A DNA stretch of 7,326 nucleotides from Planctomycetota bacterium (GCA_027623615.1 JAQBVH010000151.1:1-7326), one strand, 5' to 3'. Shown: positions 1 through 6,813, numbered from the stretch's first letter. Translations and numbers: made by a program. Notes: a model not told the origin generated them from the sequence alone.

Positions 1-121
1 CCTTCACGATCCCGCCACCTTCCCGTTGATCCCCGGAAGGCAGCGCCCTGATTCCCACGCAACGAAATCGGTTGCCAAGACCCGTGCCATCGGTACGGAG
101 TTGGTACTGAGCCGCCTCTCT

Positions 122-202
122 CCCCCCTGGGGCTCTTCCACCGCTCGATTCGTGTGCGAGATTCTTCGCTGCGTCCTTTCCAGACCGTTCACCCCCCAGG
201 GG
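122..202 (+). repeat. Long-range inverted repeat in the leader of the large TPR gene
   Basis: CCCCTGGGG at 124-132 is perfectly complementary to CCCCAGGGG at 194-202. The larger C-runs CCCCCCTGGGG (122-132) and CCCCCCAGGGG (192-202) surround these cores. The 61-base loop contains only a weak CTCG/CGAG hairpin (144-147 with 157-160). The right arm overlaps the putative Shine-Dalgarno of the downstream gene, so pairing in mRNA would hide it. The complementarity is seen directly; a regulatory role is inference. No convincing sigma-70 promoter is visible in 1-212. Confidence 0.4.
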
Positions 203-204
203 AG
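198..204 (+). promoter_or_regulatory. Ribosome binding site of the large TPR gene
   Basis: AGGGGAG lies 8 bases before the ATG at 213. It is the only good SD-like sequence nearby, and it supports this start together with the signal peptide that begins at the first codon. It overlaps the right arm of the inverted repeat pairing with 124-132. Confidence 0.7.
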
Positions 205-212
205 TATCAACC

Positions 213-3152
213 ATGACCCTGCGTCCGAGCCTTCTCCGTTCGTCGCTCGTCCTGGCCGCCGTGTCCGCCCTGACCGGTCAAGCCTTTGCCCAGCGTTCCG
301 AGGCAGAGATCCGCGCGGACATCGACTTCGCACGTGGCCTCGCCTCGGAGTGGTCGATGGTCGGGCTGGCCACCGAAGTGCTCGACGTGGCCCGCACCAA
401 GAACCCGAGCGCGGATCTGCGCGAGGAGCTCACCCTGGCCGGCTGCGACGTCTACGCCGCTGGCGCCCGGATCGAGCGCGACGACACCCGTCGCAACGAG
501 CTCTTCGGGCAAGCCCTCGAGCAGTACCAGGACTTCCTGAGCCGCCACCCGGCCTCGAAGCACCGCGCGCGGGCCGAGAACGGGATCGTGACCACCGCGG
601 TCAACTTCTCGAAGTCGGTCGACATCGCCCTCGAGTCGCTGACCGGCGAGGCAGCGGACAAGCTCAAGAAGCGCAAGATCGACGTCCTCGAGGAGACCGT
701 GAAGCTCACTGCTGAGCTGATCCAGGTCATCAAGGACACTCAGCCGGACCTGCGCACGGCGCAGCAGCTCCAGGACGCCGCGGGCCTGATGCTCAACCGG
801 GGCCAGATGCTCGGCGCCATCGGCGAGGCCCAGGAAAACGGCACCTACTTCTTCGATCAGGCGATCATCTCCCTCGAGGACATGGTGTTCTTCTTCACCG
901 AAGGCACCCCCCAGGCCCTGCGCGCCTACCAGGCCATGGGTGACGTTTACCGACTGAGGGGCAACGTCCAGGACGCGTACTACATGTACGAGGGCGTCCT
1001 CAACCAGGCCTGGCCGGCGGACCCGAGGATCTACGAGCTGCTCGTCGAAGTCCGGGAAGAGCAGAAGGACCCGATCAGCGACGCCGAGTGGGCCCAGCGC
1101 TACCTCTTCCTCGAGATCACGATGGGCGGTCTGCTCGACTGCACCACCCAGCTCGGGCAGAACGAGCTGAGCTGCGCCCTGGCGATGCACTTCTACAACT
1201 GCCGCCAGAAGCTCGGCCTCTCCTGGAGCCTCTCCGGATACGAGTCCCTGCTCGCCTGCGCGCAGACCCTGCTCGACGAAGGCGGCTTCATCGGCGGAAG
1301 CCAGACCACCGGAGAAGCCACCTGGTACGCCACCGAGGAGGAGATGAAGCAGGTCCACAAGGGCCGCCGCAACCAGGAGGGCGCGGTCTCCTTCGCCCTC
1401 AAGCTGGCGAACACCGTCAACAACGACAACAAGGGCAACATCCTCCAGGTCAAGGCCCAGAAGCTGATCTCCGAGATCGCCAGCCGCCCGGGCGTGGTCG
1501 TCTCGGTCGACGTGCTCGTGCAGGCCGCCGAGGGTGACTTCTACGACGGCAACTACGACGAAGCTGCCGAGGCGTTCAAGCGCGTGCTGGCCAGCCTCGA
1601 GACCCGCGACACCGCGGAGCAGCTCGAGTACGCCGCCCGCGTCTACAACTTCCTCGCGAACACCTACCGCCGCGACGGACGCATCCTCGAAGCGGCGATT
1701 GCCTTCAAGGCCGGCGTCGACGCCAACGACGAGGACCTCGAGTTCACCGACCTCAACGCCAAGGGCTACCGGGCGATGATCAAGCAGGTCTCCGACGAGA
1801 GCCCGAGCGACACCTTCCTGCGTGAGAAGCTGGCCGAGGCCGAAGAGCTGATGCTGGCCCTGGTCGACAGCGGCGACATCATCGACCGCACCCACTACAT
1901 CAACGGTGAGAACGCGGCCAAGGACAAGGATTGGGCGGCGGCCATCGGCCACTACGAGCAGGTCGGGCCCGACAGCAACTACGGTGAGAAGGCCCGGGTC
2001 GGCATCGCGACCTGCACCTACCGCGCCAACGACGCGTCCCGGGCGCTGACCCTGTTCGAGCAGTACCTCGACTTCGCGGCGGACCCCGCGAATGGGATCG
2101 AGAGCCCCAACCGCAAGCAGAAGCGCAAGGAGTCGGTGGCGACCGCCGAGTTCTACCGCGGCTACATCAACTACGACCTCGCCAAGCGCGGCAACGACGC
2201 GAACTGGGCCAAGGTCGACCAGCAACTGACCGGGTTCCCCGAGCGGCACCCTCAGCAGGAGAAGCTCAAGCCCATGTCCCTGCGCCTCGTCATGGAAGCG
2301 CGCCTGGCCGGCGGCAACCGCGACGGCGCGAAGACCGCCTTCGAGCAGCTCGTCACGGACCACCGCGACAGCGGCGACTCCGCCCGCGCGTCGGTGACCT
2401 TCTACAACATCCTGAAGGACCTTCAGGAGCAGAGCACCGGCGACGAAGCCAACGCGCTGCTGCGCGAGATGGCCGACCTCTTGAAGATCGCAAACTCGAT
2501 CCTCGAGCCGGACTATCAGCGCATACGCAACGAGTCGAAGCACTGGATCGACCTGGGCGAGTTCACGGAGGCCGAGCGTGTGCTGCTCCACATGCACGAC
2601 ACCTTCCGCGATGACACGCAGATGGCGGACACCATGGTCTCCCACGTGCTGCCGGATCTGGGTCACGTCCTGCTCGAGAACCACAAGGTCGAGGAGGCCA
2701 AGGAGGTCCTGGCTCCCCTCGTGGTGGCGCCTGGCGCCTCGCCGAGCAAGGACACCGTGATCGACTACTGCCGCTCGGTCAGCGGCTGGTTGATCGGCGG
2801 AGGCGACGGCGACCAGGTCTCCGAAGTCCCCGGCGCCGGCGGCTCCGAGGAGGAGTGGCAGGCCGCGGTCGACAGCCTTCACAAGATCTGGCAGCGGGAC
2901 AAGTGGGAGTGCCAGTGGTACGAGTACCGCCTGATGCACCTGTGGACCTACTACCAGTGGGGCAAATCGGACTCCCGCAAGACGGACAGCGCCGAGAGTC
3001 AGCTGACCAACTTCAACGCCAACTTCAACGCCGCAGGCTACGTGGAGGTCGAGCAGGCCTGCGCCGACGAAGCCGACGCAGGCATCCGAGGCCGCCTCGG
3101 CTCGGGTGTACTCCAGTCCCGCCTCCAGTACATGAACCGCATGATCAAGTAG
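213..3152 (+). CDS. Large exported tetratricopeptide-repeat protein
   Basis: A 979-residue protein with a clear Sec signal peptide: Arg at 4 and 9, a hydrophobic core at about 11-20, and an AFA-Q cleavage site after residue 26. The rest has no membrane segment and is probably periplasmic. It is mostly helical with degenerate TPR-like pairs, including about 97-126 (LFGQALEQYQDFLSRHP), 232-275 (ALRAYQAMGDVYRLRGN), 434-461 (GDFYDGNYDEAAEAF), 475-505 (NTYRRDGRILEAAIAF), 561-625, 690-717 and 783-798. Cysteines at 310, 321, 330 and 349 cluster between repeats and could form disulfides. TPRs bind proteins, and its position ahead of an ExbB/ExbD set suggests a periplasmic scaffold or force-receiving partner of that motor; this is inference. 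No enzyme motif is seen. The start is supported by AGGGGAG 8 bases upstream. The family member is not recognised by name. Confidence 0.9.
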   Translation: MTLRPSLLRSSLVLAAVSALTGQAFAQRSEAEIRADIDFARGLASEWSMVGLATEVLDVARTKNPSADLREELTLAGCDVYAAGARIERDDTRRNELFGQALEQYQDFLSRHPASKHRARAENGIVTTAVNFSKSVDIALESLTGEAADKLKKRKIDVLEETVKLTAELIQVIKDTQPDLRTAQQLQDAAGLMLNRGQMLGAIGEAQENGTYFFDQAIISLEDMVFFFTEGTPQALRAYQAMGDVYRLRGNVQDAYYMYEGVLNQAWPADPRIYELLVEVREEQKDPISDAEWAQRYLFLEITMGGLLDCTTQLGQNELSCALAMHFYNCRQKLGLSWSLSGYESLLACAQTLLDEGGFIGGSQTTGEATWYATEEEMKQVHKGRRNQEGAVSFALKLANTVNNDNKGNILQVKAQKLISEIASRPGVVVSVDVLVQAAEGDFYDGNYDEAAEAFKRVLASLETRDTAEQLEYAARVYNFLANTYRRDGRILEAAIAFKAGVDANDEDLEFTDLNAKGYRAMIKQVSDESPSDTFLREKLAEAEELMLALVDSGDIIDRTHYINGENAAKDKDWAAAIGHYEQVGPDSNYGEKARVGIATCTYRANDASRALTLFEQYLDFAADPANGIESPNRKQKRKESVATAEFYRGYINYDLAKRGNDANWAKVDQQLTGFPERHPQQEKLKPMSLRLVMEARLAGGNRDGAKTAFEQLVTDHRDSGDSARASVTFYNILKDLQEQSTGDEANALLREMADLLKIANSILEPDYQRIRNESKHWIDLGEFTEAERVLLHMHDTFRDDTQMADTMVSHVLPDLGHVLLENHKVEEAKEVLAPLVVAPGASPSKDTVIDYCRSVSGWLIGGGDGDQVSEVPGAGGSEEEWQAAVDSLHKIWQRDKWECQWYEYRLMHLWTYYQWGKSDSRKTDSAESQLTNFNANFNAAGYVEVEQACADEADAGIRGRLGSGVLQSRLQYMNRMIK

Positions 3153-3172
3153 GCCCGCTGCAGACCATTGGA

Positions 3173-3189
3173 GGCCGGCCTGGCCGGCC
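3173..3189. repeat. GC palindrome after the large TPR gene
   Basis: GGCCGGCC-T-GGCCGGCC is a perfect 17-base inverted repeat starting 21 bases after the stop codon at 3150-3152. A second weaker stem, GGGGGC (3206-3211) with GCCCCC (3229-3234), follows. Neither has a T-tract, so this is not a standard intrinsic terminator. It could act in mRNA 3' end protection or Rho-dependent ending, or be chance in GC-rich DNA. Confidence 0.35.
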
Positions 3190-3302
3190 CGAATCCCTTC
3201 TCGCTGGGGGCTCATCCTCACCTGAGACGCCCCCGAACCTCCATGGTTGTGACTGTCAGCGGCACCGTTATGATGTTTGCCCCCGGAATCGCCACTCAGC
3301 CC

Positions 3303-4469
3303 ATGTCCTCCCCCAACCGACGCCCTTCGGGCCGCGCCCTTTCAGTGGCCGCGAGCCTGCTCACGGCCCTGTCCCTGGCGCCCCTCGGCTTCGCCCAAGA
3401 CGGCGGTCGACCGGATCAAGTCTTCCGGATGCGCCGCGGGGAGGTCTCGAAGGTGATCGGAACCGTCACCGAGAACAGCCTCGAGACCGTGCGCCTCGAT
3501 CGGGACGGTAAGGAGTCCACCTACGACAGCGGCGAGGTCGTGCGCATCCAGTGGGGTCAGGTGCCCCCGTCCTTCCAGGACGGCACGACCTATCTCTCTC
3601 GGGCCGACTACGAGAACGCGGTCGCGCACTTCCGTCGCGCCGCCGAGGACCCCTCAGGCCGCTCGGTCGTCCAGGCCGACGCGCGGCTGAAGGCCGCCGA
3701 AGCGCTGCTCGCCTGGGCCGCCGTCGACGCGCACCGCTACAGCGAAGCCGCGAACGAAGCTGACCGCTTCCTGGCTGACCACCCCTCGAACCGCTCGGTG
3801 CCCCAGGCCCAGTGGATCAAGGGGCGCGCACAGTGGCTCGGCGGAGACGCCGGCGCCGCCGCGACCTTCAAGGCCCTCTACGAGCAAGGCGCGAGCGACC
3901 CGCCCTCGCCCGGCTACGACCGCGCCCTGTGTCTCGAAGCCGGGCTCGCCGCGGCAAGGACCGCACTCCTCACGAAGGACACGGTCAACGCGAAGGCGCT
4001 GTTCTCCGCCCTCGAATCAGCCTTCCGCGAGATGGCGGCGGGCACCGTGGACGACGCGGCGCTGCTCAAGCGGCTCCTGGCCGGTCGCGGCGAAGCCGCG
4101 GTCGGTGACGGCTGGTGCATGCTCGCCGACGGGCGAGCCTCCGCCGCCCAACGCTTCTTCGAGAGCCTCGTCGATCGCGAGGAGCTCGGCACCGCAGGTC
4201 GCTACTCGGCACGCCTCGGCCTGGCCGAAGCGCTGCTTGCCGACGGCAAGGCCCGAGAGGCGCAGTTCCAGTTCGCCAAGGTTTCCTCCCTCGACTACTC
4301 GAGTCGGGATCGCGTGGCCCAAGCCCTCGTGGGCATGGCAAGCTGCGGCCTGAAGCTCAAGGACGCCGACGGCCTGGCCGCCGCCCGCACCGCCCTCGAA
4401 CGGGTCCGCGATCAATTCGGGGACACTCCAGCCGCCTCGCGGGCCATCAGCATTCTCTCGGGCCTGTAG
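3303..4469 (+). CDS. Exported TPR-like protein with N-terminal beta segment
   Basis: With the ATG at 3303 this is 388 residues. It opens with a signal peptide: RR at 6-7, R11, hydrophobic core at about 12-28, and cleavage GFA-Q after residue 31. The frame is open upstream to 3168, with further ATGs at 3243, 3270 and 3273. Those starts add a non-signal-like stretch before the basic n-region, so 3303 is preferred although its SD is poor (GGAA about 14 bases upstream). Residues 38-89 look like a small beta-rich domain, with short V/G/T-rich strands ending in EVVRIQWGQVP. From about 92 onward the protein is alanine-rich paired helices of TPR type (YLSRADYENAVAHFRRA; YSEAANEADRFLADHP; LGLAEALLADGKAREAQFQF). 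It lies between the large TPR gene and the ExbB gene and probably acts in the periplasm with that motor; this is inference. No catalytic motif is seen. Confidence 0.85.
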   Translation: MSSPNRRPSGRALSVAASLLTALSLAPLGFAQDGGRPDQVFRMRRGEVSKVIGTVTENSLETVRLDRDGKESTYDSGEVVRIQWGQVPPSFQDGTTYLSRADYENAVAHFRRAAEDPSGRSVVQADARLKAAEALLAWAAVDAHRYSEAANEADRFLADHPSNRSVPQAQWIKGRAQWLGGDAGAAATFKALYEQGASDPPSPGYDRALCLEAGLAAARTALLTKDTVNAKALFSALESAFREMAAGTVDDAALLKRLLAGRGEAAVGDGWCMLADGRASAAQRFFESLVDREELGTAGRYSARLGLAEALLADGKAREAQFQFAKVSSLDYSSRDRVAQALVGMASCGLKLKDADGLAAARTALERVRDQFGDTPAASRAISILSGL

Positions 4470-4483
4470 GCTCCCCAACGCAC

Positions 4484-4511
4484 ACCGGACCGCCCCAGCG
4501 GGCGGCCCGGT
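4484..4511 (+). terminator. Strong GC hairpin after the second TPR gene, no U-tract
   Basis: ACCGGACCGCCC (4484-4495) and GGGCGGCCCGGT (4500-4511) pair over 12 positions with one A-C mismatch and a CAGC loop. It begins 14 bases after the stop codon at 4467-4469. The next bases are CGACTCAACG, with no T-run, so it is either an imperfect terminator, an attenuator, or a 3'-end protecting stem between the TPR genes and the motor genes. Confidence 0.45.
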
Positions 4512-4542
4512 CGACTCAACGAACACGAACCCCCGCTCCTCC

Positions 4543-4559
4543 GCGGCCCCCCCGGCCGC
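4543..4559 (+). repeat. Second hairpin in the ExbB leader
   Basis: GCGGCC (4543-4548) and GGCCGC (4554-4559) form a perfect 6-bp stem around a CCCCC loop. It sits about 45 bases before the ExbB start in a very C-rich stretch that lacks a good SD sequence. It may be chance in such composition. Confidence 0.25.
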
Positions 4560-4604
4560 CCACGGAACCCATCCCCCCAGCCCGTTTCTCTGGACTGCCC
4601 GGTC

Positions 4605-5327
4605 ATGAACCTGAAGACGCTCAAAGGCAAGCTTCTGACCTCCGCCGCACCGGTCATCACCTTCGTGATGACCACCGGCGTTGCCCTCGCGCAAGACGCC
4701 GACGCCAGTGACAAGACGATTGCAGATGTCATCAAAGCCTCCGGCATCATCGGCGTCGTCATCATCCTGCTGTCGGTCGTCGCCCTCGCGATCATCATCG
4801 AGAACTTCGTCTCGCTGAAGCGCGACAAGCTGGCGCCGCCCGAAATCATCGACGAGATCCAAGCGCTCTTCGATGAGGGTCAGTACCAGGAGGCGATGGA
4901 ACTCTGCGAGAACGAGCCCAACTACTTCACCCGCGTCTGCGGCGCCGGGATCTCCAAGATCGGCCACACCTTCGACGCGATGGAGAAGGCCATCGAGGAG
5001 ATGGGCGACCAGGAGTCGATCAAGCTCCACCAGAAGATCGGTTGGCTGGCCCTCATCGCCAACGTGGCGCCCATGATGGGTCTGCTCGGAACGGTGTCTG
5101 GAATGGTGACCGCGTTCAACACGATCGCGTCCTCCGGTGGCCAGGCCCCCCCGGCCGAGCTCGCCGGCGGTATCTCCCAGGCGCTCCTCACCACGATGTT
5201 CGGCCTGATCGTCGCGATCCCCGTGACCGCGTCCTTCGCCTTCATCCGCAACCGGATGGTGAAGACGGTCATCGAGGTCGGCGCGATCGTCGAGGACCTC
5301 TTCGAGCGCTTCCGCGAGGCGAGCTGA
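4605..5327 (+). CDS. exbB: MotA/TolQ/ExbB-family proton channel subunit
   Basis: A 240-residue inner-membrane protein of the ExbB/TolQ family, which forms the pentameric stator around an ExbD/TolR dimer and uses the proton gradient. It starts with a signal-peptide-like segment (K4, K7, K9, hydrophobic core about 14-28, ALA-Q site after residue 29). The expected three membrane helices follow: about 47-69; about 145-171 with the family signature APMMGLLGTVSGM; and about 190-214 with ISQALLTTMFGLIVAIP. T163 and T197 match the channel threonines of E. coli ExbB (T148, T181) by motif alignment. The position of E. coli E176 is Q192 here. The cytoplasmic loop (about 72-144) is acidic and helical. 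The ATG at 4605 is chosen for the signal segment; only GGA about 10 bases upstream resembles an SD. Three ExbD genes follow, which supports the assignment. TolQ or another ExbB-like motor are alternatives; no tonB or tolA is visible. Confidence 0.93.
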   Translation: MNLKTLKGKLLTSAAPVITFVMTTGVALAQDADASDKTIADVIKASGIIGVVIILLSVVALAIIIENFVSLKRDKLAPPEIIDEIQALFDEGQYQEAMELCENEPNYFTRVCGAGISKIGHTFDAMEKAIEEMGDQESIKLHQKIGWLALIANVAPMMGLLGTVSGMVTAFNTIASSGGQAPPAELAGGISQALLTTMFGLIVAIPVTASFAFIRNRMVKTVIEVGAIVEDLFERFREAS

Positions 5328-5335
5328 TCTACCAG

Positions 5336-5360
5336 CGGGCTAGCCCGGCCCAGGCCGGGC
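5336..5360 (+). repeat. Overlapping, mutually exclusive inverted repeats after exbB
   Basis: CGGGCTAGCCCG (5336-5347) is a perfect 12-base palindrome. GCCCGGCC (5343-5350) and GGCCGGGC (5353-5360) form a perfect 8-bp inverted repeat around CA. They share 5343-5347, so only one can fold in a given RNA. They begin 8 bases after the exbB stop codon. Confidence 0.45.
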
Positions 5361-5372
5361 GGCTCCACCGAC

Positions 5373-5398
5373 ACGGGGCCGCGTACTTGCGGCCCCGT
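5373..5398 (+). terminator. Perfect 10-bp hairpin between exbB and the first exbD
   Basis: ACGGGGCCGC (5373-5382) pairs perfectly with GCGGCCCCGT (5389-5398) around a GTACTT loop. The following bases are CCCGAGCACA, with no T-tract. Since exbD starts only 32 bases later, this is more likely an attenuating or mRNA-stabilising stem that sets the ExbB:ExbD ratio than a full stop; this role is inference. Confidence 0.45.
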
Positions 5399-5430
5399 CC
5401 CGAGCACAAGCAAGCAACAACGGTGACCAC

Positions 5431-5943
5431 ATGAACCTCGCCAAGCATGATCCCGAGACGGACATGGAGATGAACATGACGCCGATGATCGACGTCGTCT
5501 TCTTGCTCATCATCTTCTTCATGATCATCACGGACCTCACCCAGAAGGACCTCGAAGACCTCGAGCTCCCGATGGTGCAGCACGCCGTGGAGGACAAGCC
5601 AAAACCGGACGAGTGGCGCCCGATCCTGAACATCAAGTTCACCGGTGAGATCATCGTCACGGGGACGACGCTCTACGATCCGGCGAACATCGAGGCGAAC
5701 ACCGACAACGGTGATGAGTACGCGGAGGTGAAGAAGCGCCTCTCTCTGATCGCCGAGAAGATGACGAAGGAGGACGGCAAGAAGGACGGCCTACCGGACG
5801 ATGCGCTGCTGATCCGGGCCGACATGTCGACTCCGTTCAAGTACATCCAGAAGGTGATGGAGATCTGCGCCGGCGAGGGCATCAAGATCTGGAAGGTCCA
5901 GCTCGCCGCATCCGTTCCCGACGCGAACGCCGCCAAGCAGTAG
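5431..5943 (+). CDS. exbD: ExbD/TolR-family motor subunit, canonical type
   Basis: A 170-residue single-pass protein of the ExbD/TolR family, the inner dimer of the proton-driven motor. It has a short cytoplasmic tail (1-18), then one membrane helix (about 19-34) opening with NMTPMIDVVFLLIIFFM. D21 is the expected proton-carrying aspartate (E. coli ExbD D25, TolR D23). After the helix comes the usual LELPMV stretch. The periplasmic domain ends with the classical LLIRADMSTPFKYIQKVMEI and IKIWKVQLA pattern. It is somewhat longer than the usual ExbD of about 140 residues because of a charged insert around 90-123. GGTGA lies 4 bases before the ATG. It follows exbB across a 103-base hairpin-rich gap and precedes the next exbD by 16 bases, so it is probably co-transcribed with both. 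Confidence 0.93.
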   Translation: MNLAKHDPETDMEMNMTPMIDVVFLLIIFFMIITDLTQKDLEDLELPMVQHAVEDKPKPDEWRPILNIKFTGEIIVTGTTLYDPANIEANTDNGDEYAEVKKRLSLIAEKMTKEDGKKDGLPDDALLIRADMSTPFKYIQKVMEICAGEGIKIWKVQLAASVPDANAAKQ

Positions 5944-5959
5944 GCGCAAGGAACTAGCC

Positions 5960-6601
5960 ATGAAATCCAAACTCGCTGAGATCAACGACGAGAAGTGCGA
6001 GATGGAAATGACGTCGATGATCGACGTCACCTTCCTCCTGCTGATCTTCTTCATGTGCACCCTCAAGTTTAAAACACTCGAGGGCAAGCTGGCCGCGTAC
6101 CTCCCCAAGGACGTGGGCGTGAACCAGTCCGAAGCGGAGGAGATCGAGAAGGTCGAGATCCTGGTGCGCGTCAAGAAGGACCGCGCCACGGGCGCGAAAA
6201 TGACCGGACAGAAGCTGCGCCCGGGCAGCCCGCCGGTCCCCTACACGGCCGACGACGCCAAGGCTGGACATCGCTACCAGTGGAACACGCCCGAGCTGGC
6301 GGACAAGCCGGGCAACAGCAGCCTGAGGGGCTTGCCCATGCGACACCTCGAGTACTCGGTCGGTCCCTTCAAGACGGAGGACCTCATCGAACTCGAGGAC
6401 AAGCTGCGCAAGGTCTACCGGGAGAAGCAGCCCACGATGCCCATCGACGAGAAGACCGGTGAGCCCAAGCTCGTTCCGGCCACGATCGATGCGCGCACCG
6501 GCACCTGCTACGAGGACATCGCAGACGTGCTCGATGCGGCGCTCAACGCCGACTTCCAGGAGATCACCTTCGTGGGCGATCACGGCGAGAACGTCGACTG
6601 A
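5960..6601 (+). CDS. Divergent long ExbD/TolR-family protein (second copy)
   Basis: A 213-residue protein with the ExbD plan: cytoplasmic tail, one membrane helix at about 20-35 starting MTSMIDVTFLLLIFFM with the key aspartate D22, then LPKDVGV and a periplasmic domain. It is well above the usual family length. An insert at about 78-128 is rich in Gly, Pro and polar residues. Near the C-terminus the canonical ExbD IRAD-type strand is replaced by PATIDARTGTCYEDIADVLDA followed by FQEITFVG. AAGGAA lies 6 bases before the ATG, and the gene starts 16 bases after the stop of the canonical exbD, indicating one transcript. It shares VGPFKTEDLIELE and ATIDxRTGT with the third ExbD and a 53-base identical DNA block (6008-6060 with 6872-6924), so the two are paralogues. 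It may pair with another ExbD in a heterodimer; that is inference. Confidence 0.9.
   Translation: MKSKLAEINDEKCEMEMTSMIDVTFLLLIFFMCTLKFKTLEGKLAAYLPKDVGVNQSEAEEIEKVEILVRVKKDRATGAKMTGQKLRPGSPPVPYTADDAKAGHRYQWNTPELADKPGNSSLRGLPMRHLEYSVGPFKTEDLIELEDKLRKVYREKQPTMPIDEKTGEPKLVPATIDARTGTCYEDIADVLDAALNADFQEITFVGDHGENVD
6008..6060 (+). repeat. 53-base perfect direct repeat, copy 1
   Basis: The 53 bases here are identical to 6872-6924, including every synonymous position over 17 codons of the membrane helix. Identity breaks at once on both sides. The repeat lies inside paralogous coding regions and is not a mobile element. Confidence 0.9.
6009..6029. repeat. 21-base palindrome inside exbD, copy 1
   Basis: TGACGTCGAT, a central G, then ATCGACGTCA: two perfect 10-base inverted arms. 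It encodes the MTSMIDVT start of the membrane helix. The same 21 bases recur at 6873-6893 in the third ExbD. The matching site in the first exbD has two arm mismatches. It may be a by-product of codon use. Confidence 0.6.
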
Positions 6602-6619
6602 GCGAGTGCGACCCAGGGC

Positions 6620-6634
6620 GCCGGCCACGCCGGC
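6620..6634 (+). repeat. Small GC hairpin after the second exbD copy
   Basis: GCCGGC (6620-6625) and GCCGGC (6629-6634) are self-complementary arms around CAC, forming a 6-bp stem. It has no T-tract. It lies 14 bases upstream of the stronger terminator candidate and may be chance. Confidence 0.25.
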
Positions 6635-6647
6635 ACTACGTGTTCGT

Positions 6648-6679
6648 GAGAGCCGCATCCTTCGGGGGGCGGCTTTCTT
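6648..6679 (+). terminator. Intrinsic terminator with cUUCGg tetraloop
   Basis: AGCCGC (6651-6656) pairs with GCGGCT (6669-6674). The stem continues inward through an A-G mismatch and a T-G wobble to two C-G pairs closing a TTCG loop (6661-6664), the very stable C(UUCG)G type. Outward it can extend through 6648-6650 with 6675-6677. The run TTTCTT (6674-6679) follows. It lies 47 bases after the exbD stop. This is the only hairpin in the window with both a strong stem and a T-rich tail. Confidence 0.7.
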
Positions 6680-6813
6680 CGTGGCCCGCCCGCCATGGCT
6701 GCTCCCCCGGGCGTCGGTCGGAAGTGCCGGCTCATTCCAACTCCCCGAACACGCCCGGTTTCCCGCGGCCCCTGCGTGGGTACTCCCTGCGCCTGCCGTG
6801 AGCCTCTCACCAA

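Noticed and set aside
72..100. TTGCCA (72-77) as a -35 box for the first gene
   Set aside because: No acceptable -10 sequence lies at 16-18 bases spacing, so I do not call a promoter.
4..333. A short - strand open frame in the left leader
   Set aside because: Arg/Gly-rich translation with no motif or good ribosome site; it runs into the signal-peptide codons of the + strand gene.
26..715. A + strand open frame overlapping the start of the large TPR gene
   Set aside because: It is a frame-shifted shadow with Arg/Pro-rich low-complexity translation; the overlapping frame from 213 has the SD and signal peptide.
207..3221. A 1004-codon open frame on the - strand opposite the large TPR gene
   Set aside because: Its product is a repetitive V/L/G/D-rich string with no domain or membrane pattern. 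The sense frame has a signal peptide, SD and TPR repeats. Long antisense open frames are expected opposite genes with GC-ending codons.
3168..3302. An upstream extension of the second TPR gene to ATGs at 3168, 3243 or 3270
   Set aside because: The added residues precede a complete signal peptide that begins at 3303, and the 5' part overlaps the GC palindrome. The 3303 start is more plausible, though its SD is weak.
4017..5030. A 337-codon open frame on the - strand
   Set aside because: It overlaps two well-supported + strand genes and the hairpin-rich gap, and shows no recognisable protein features.
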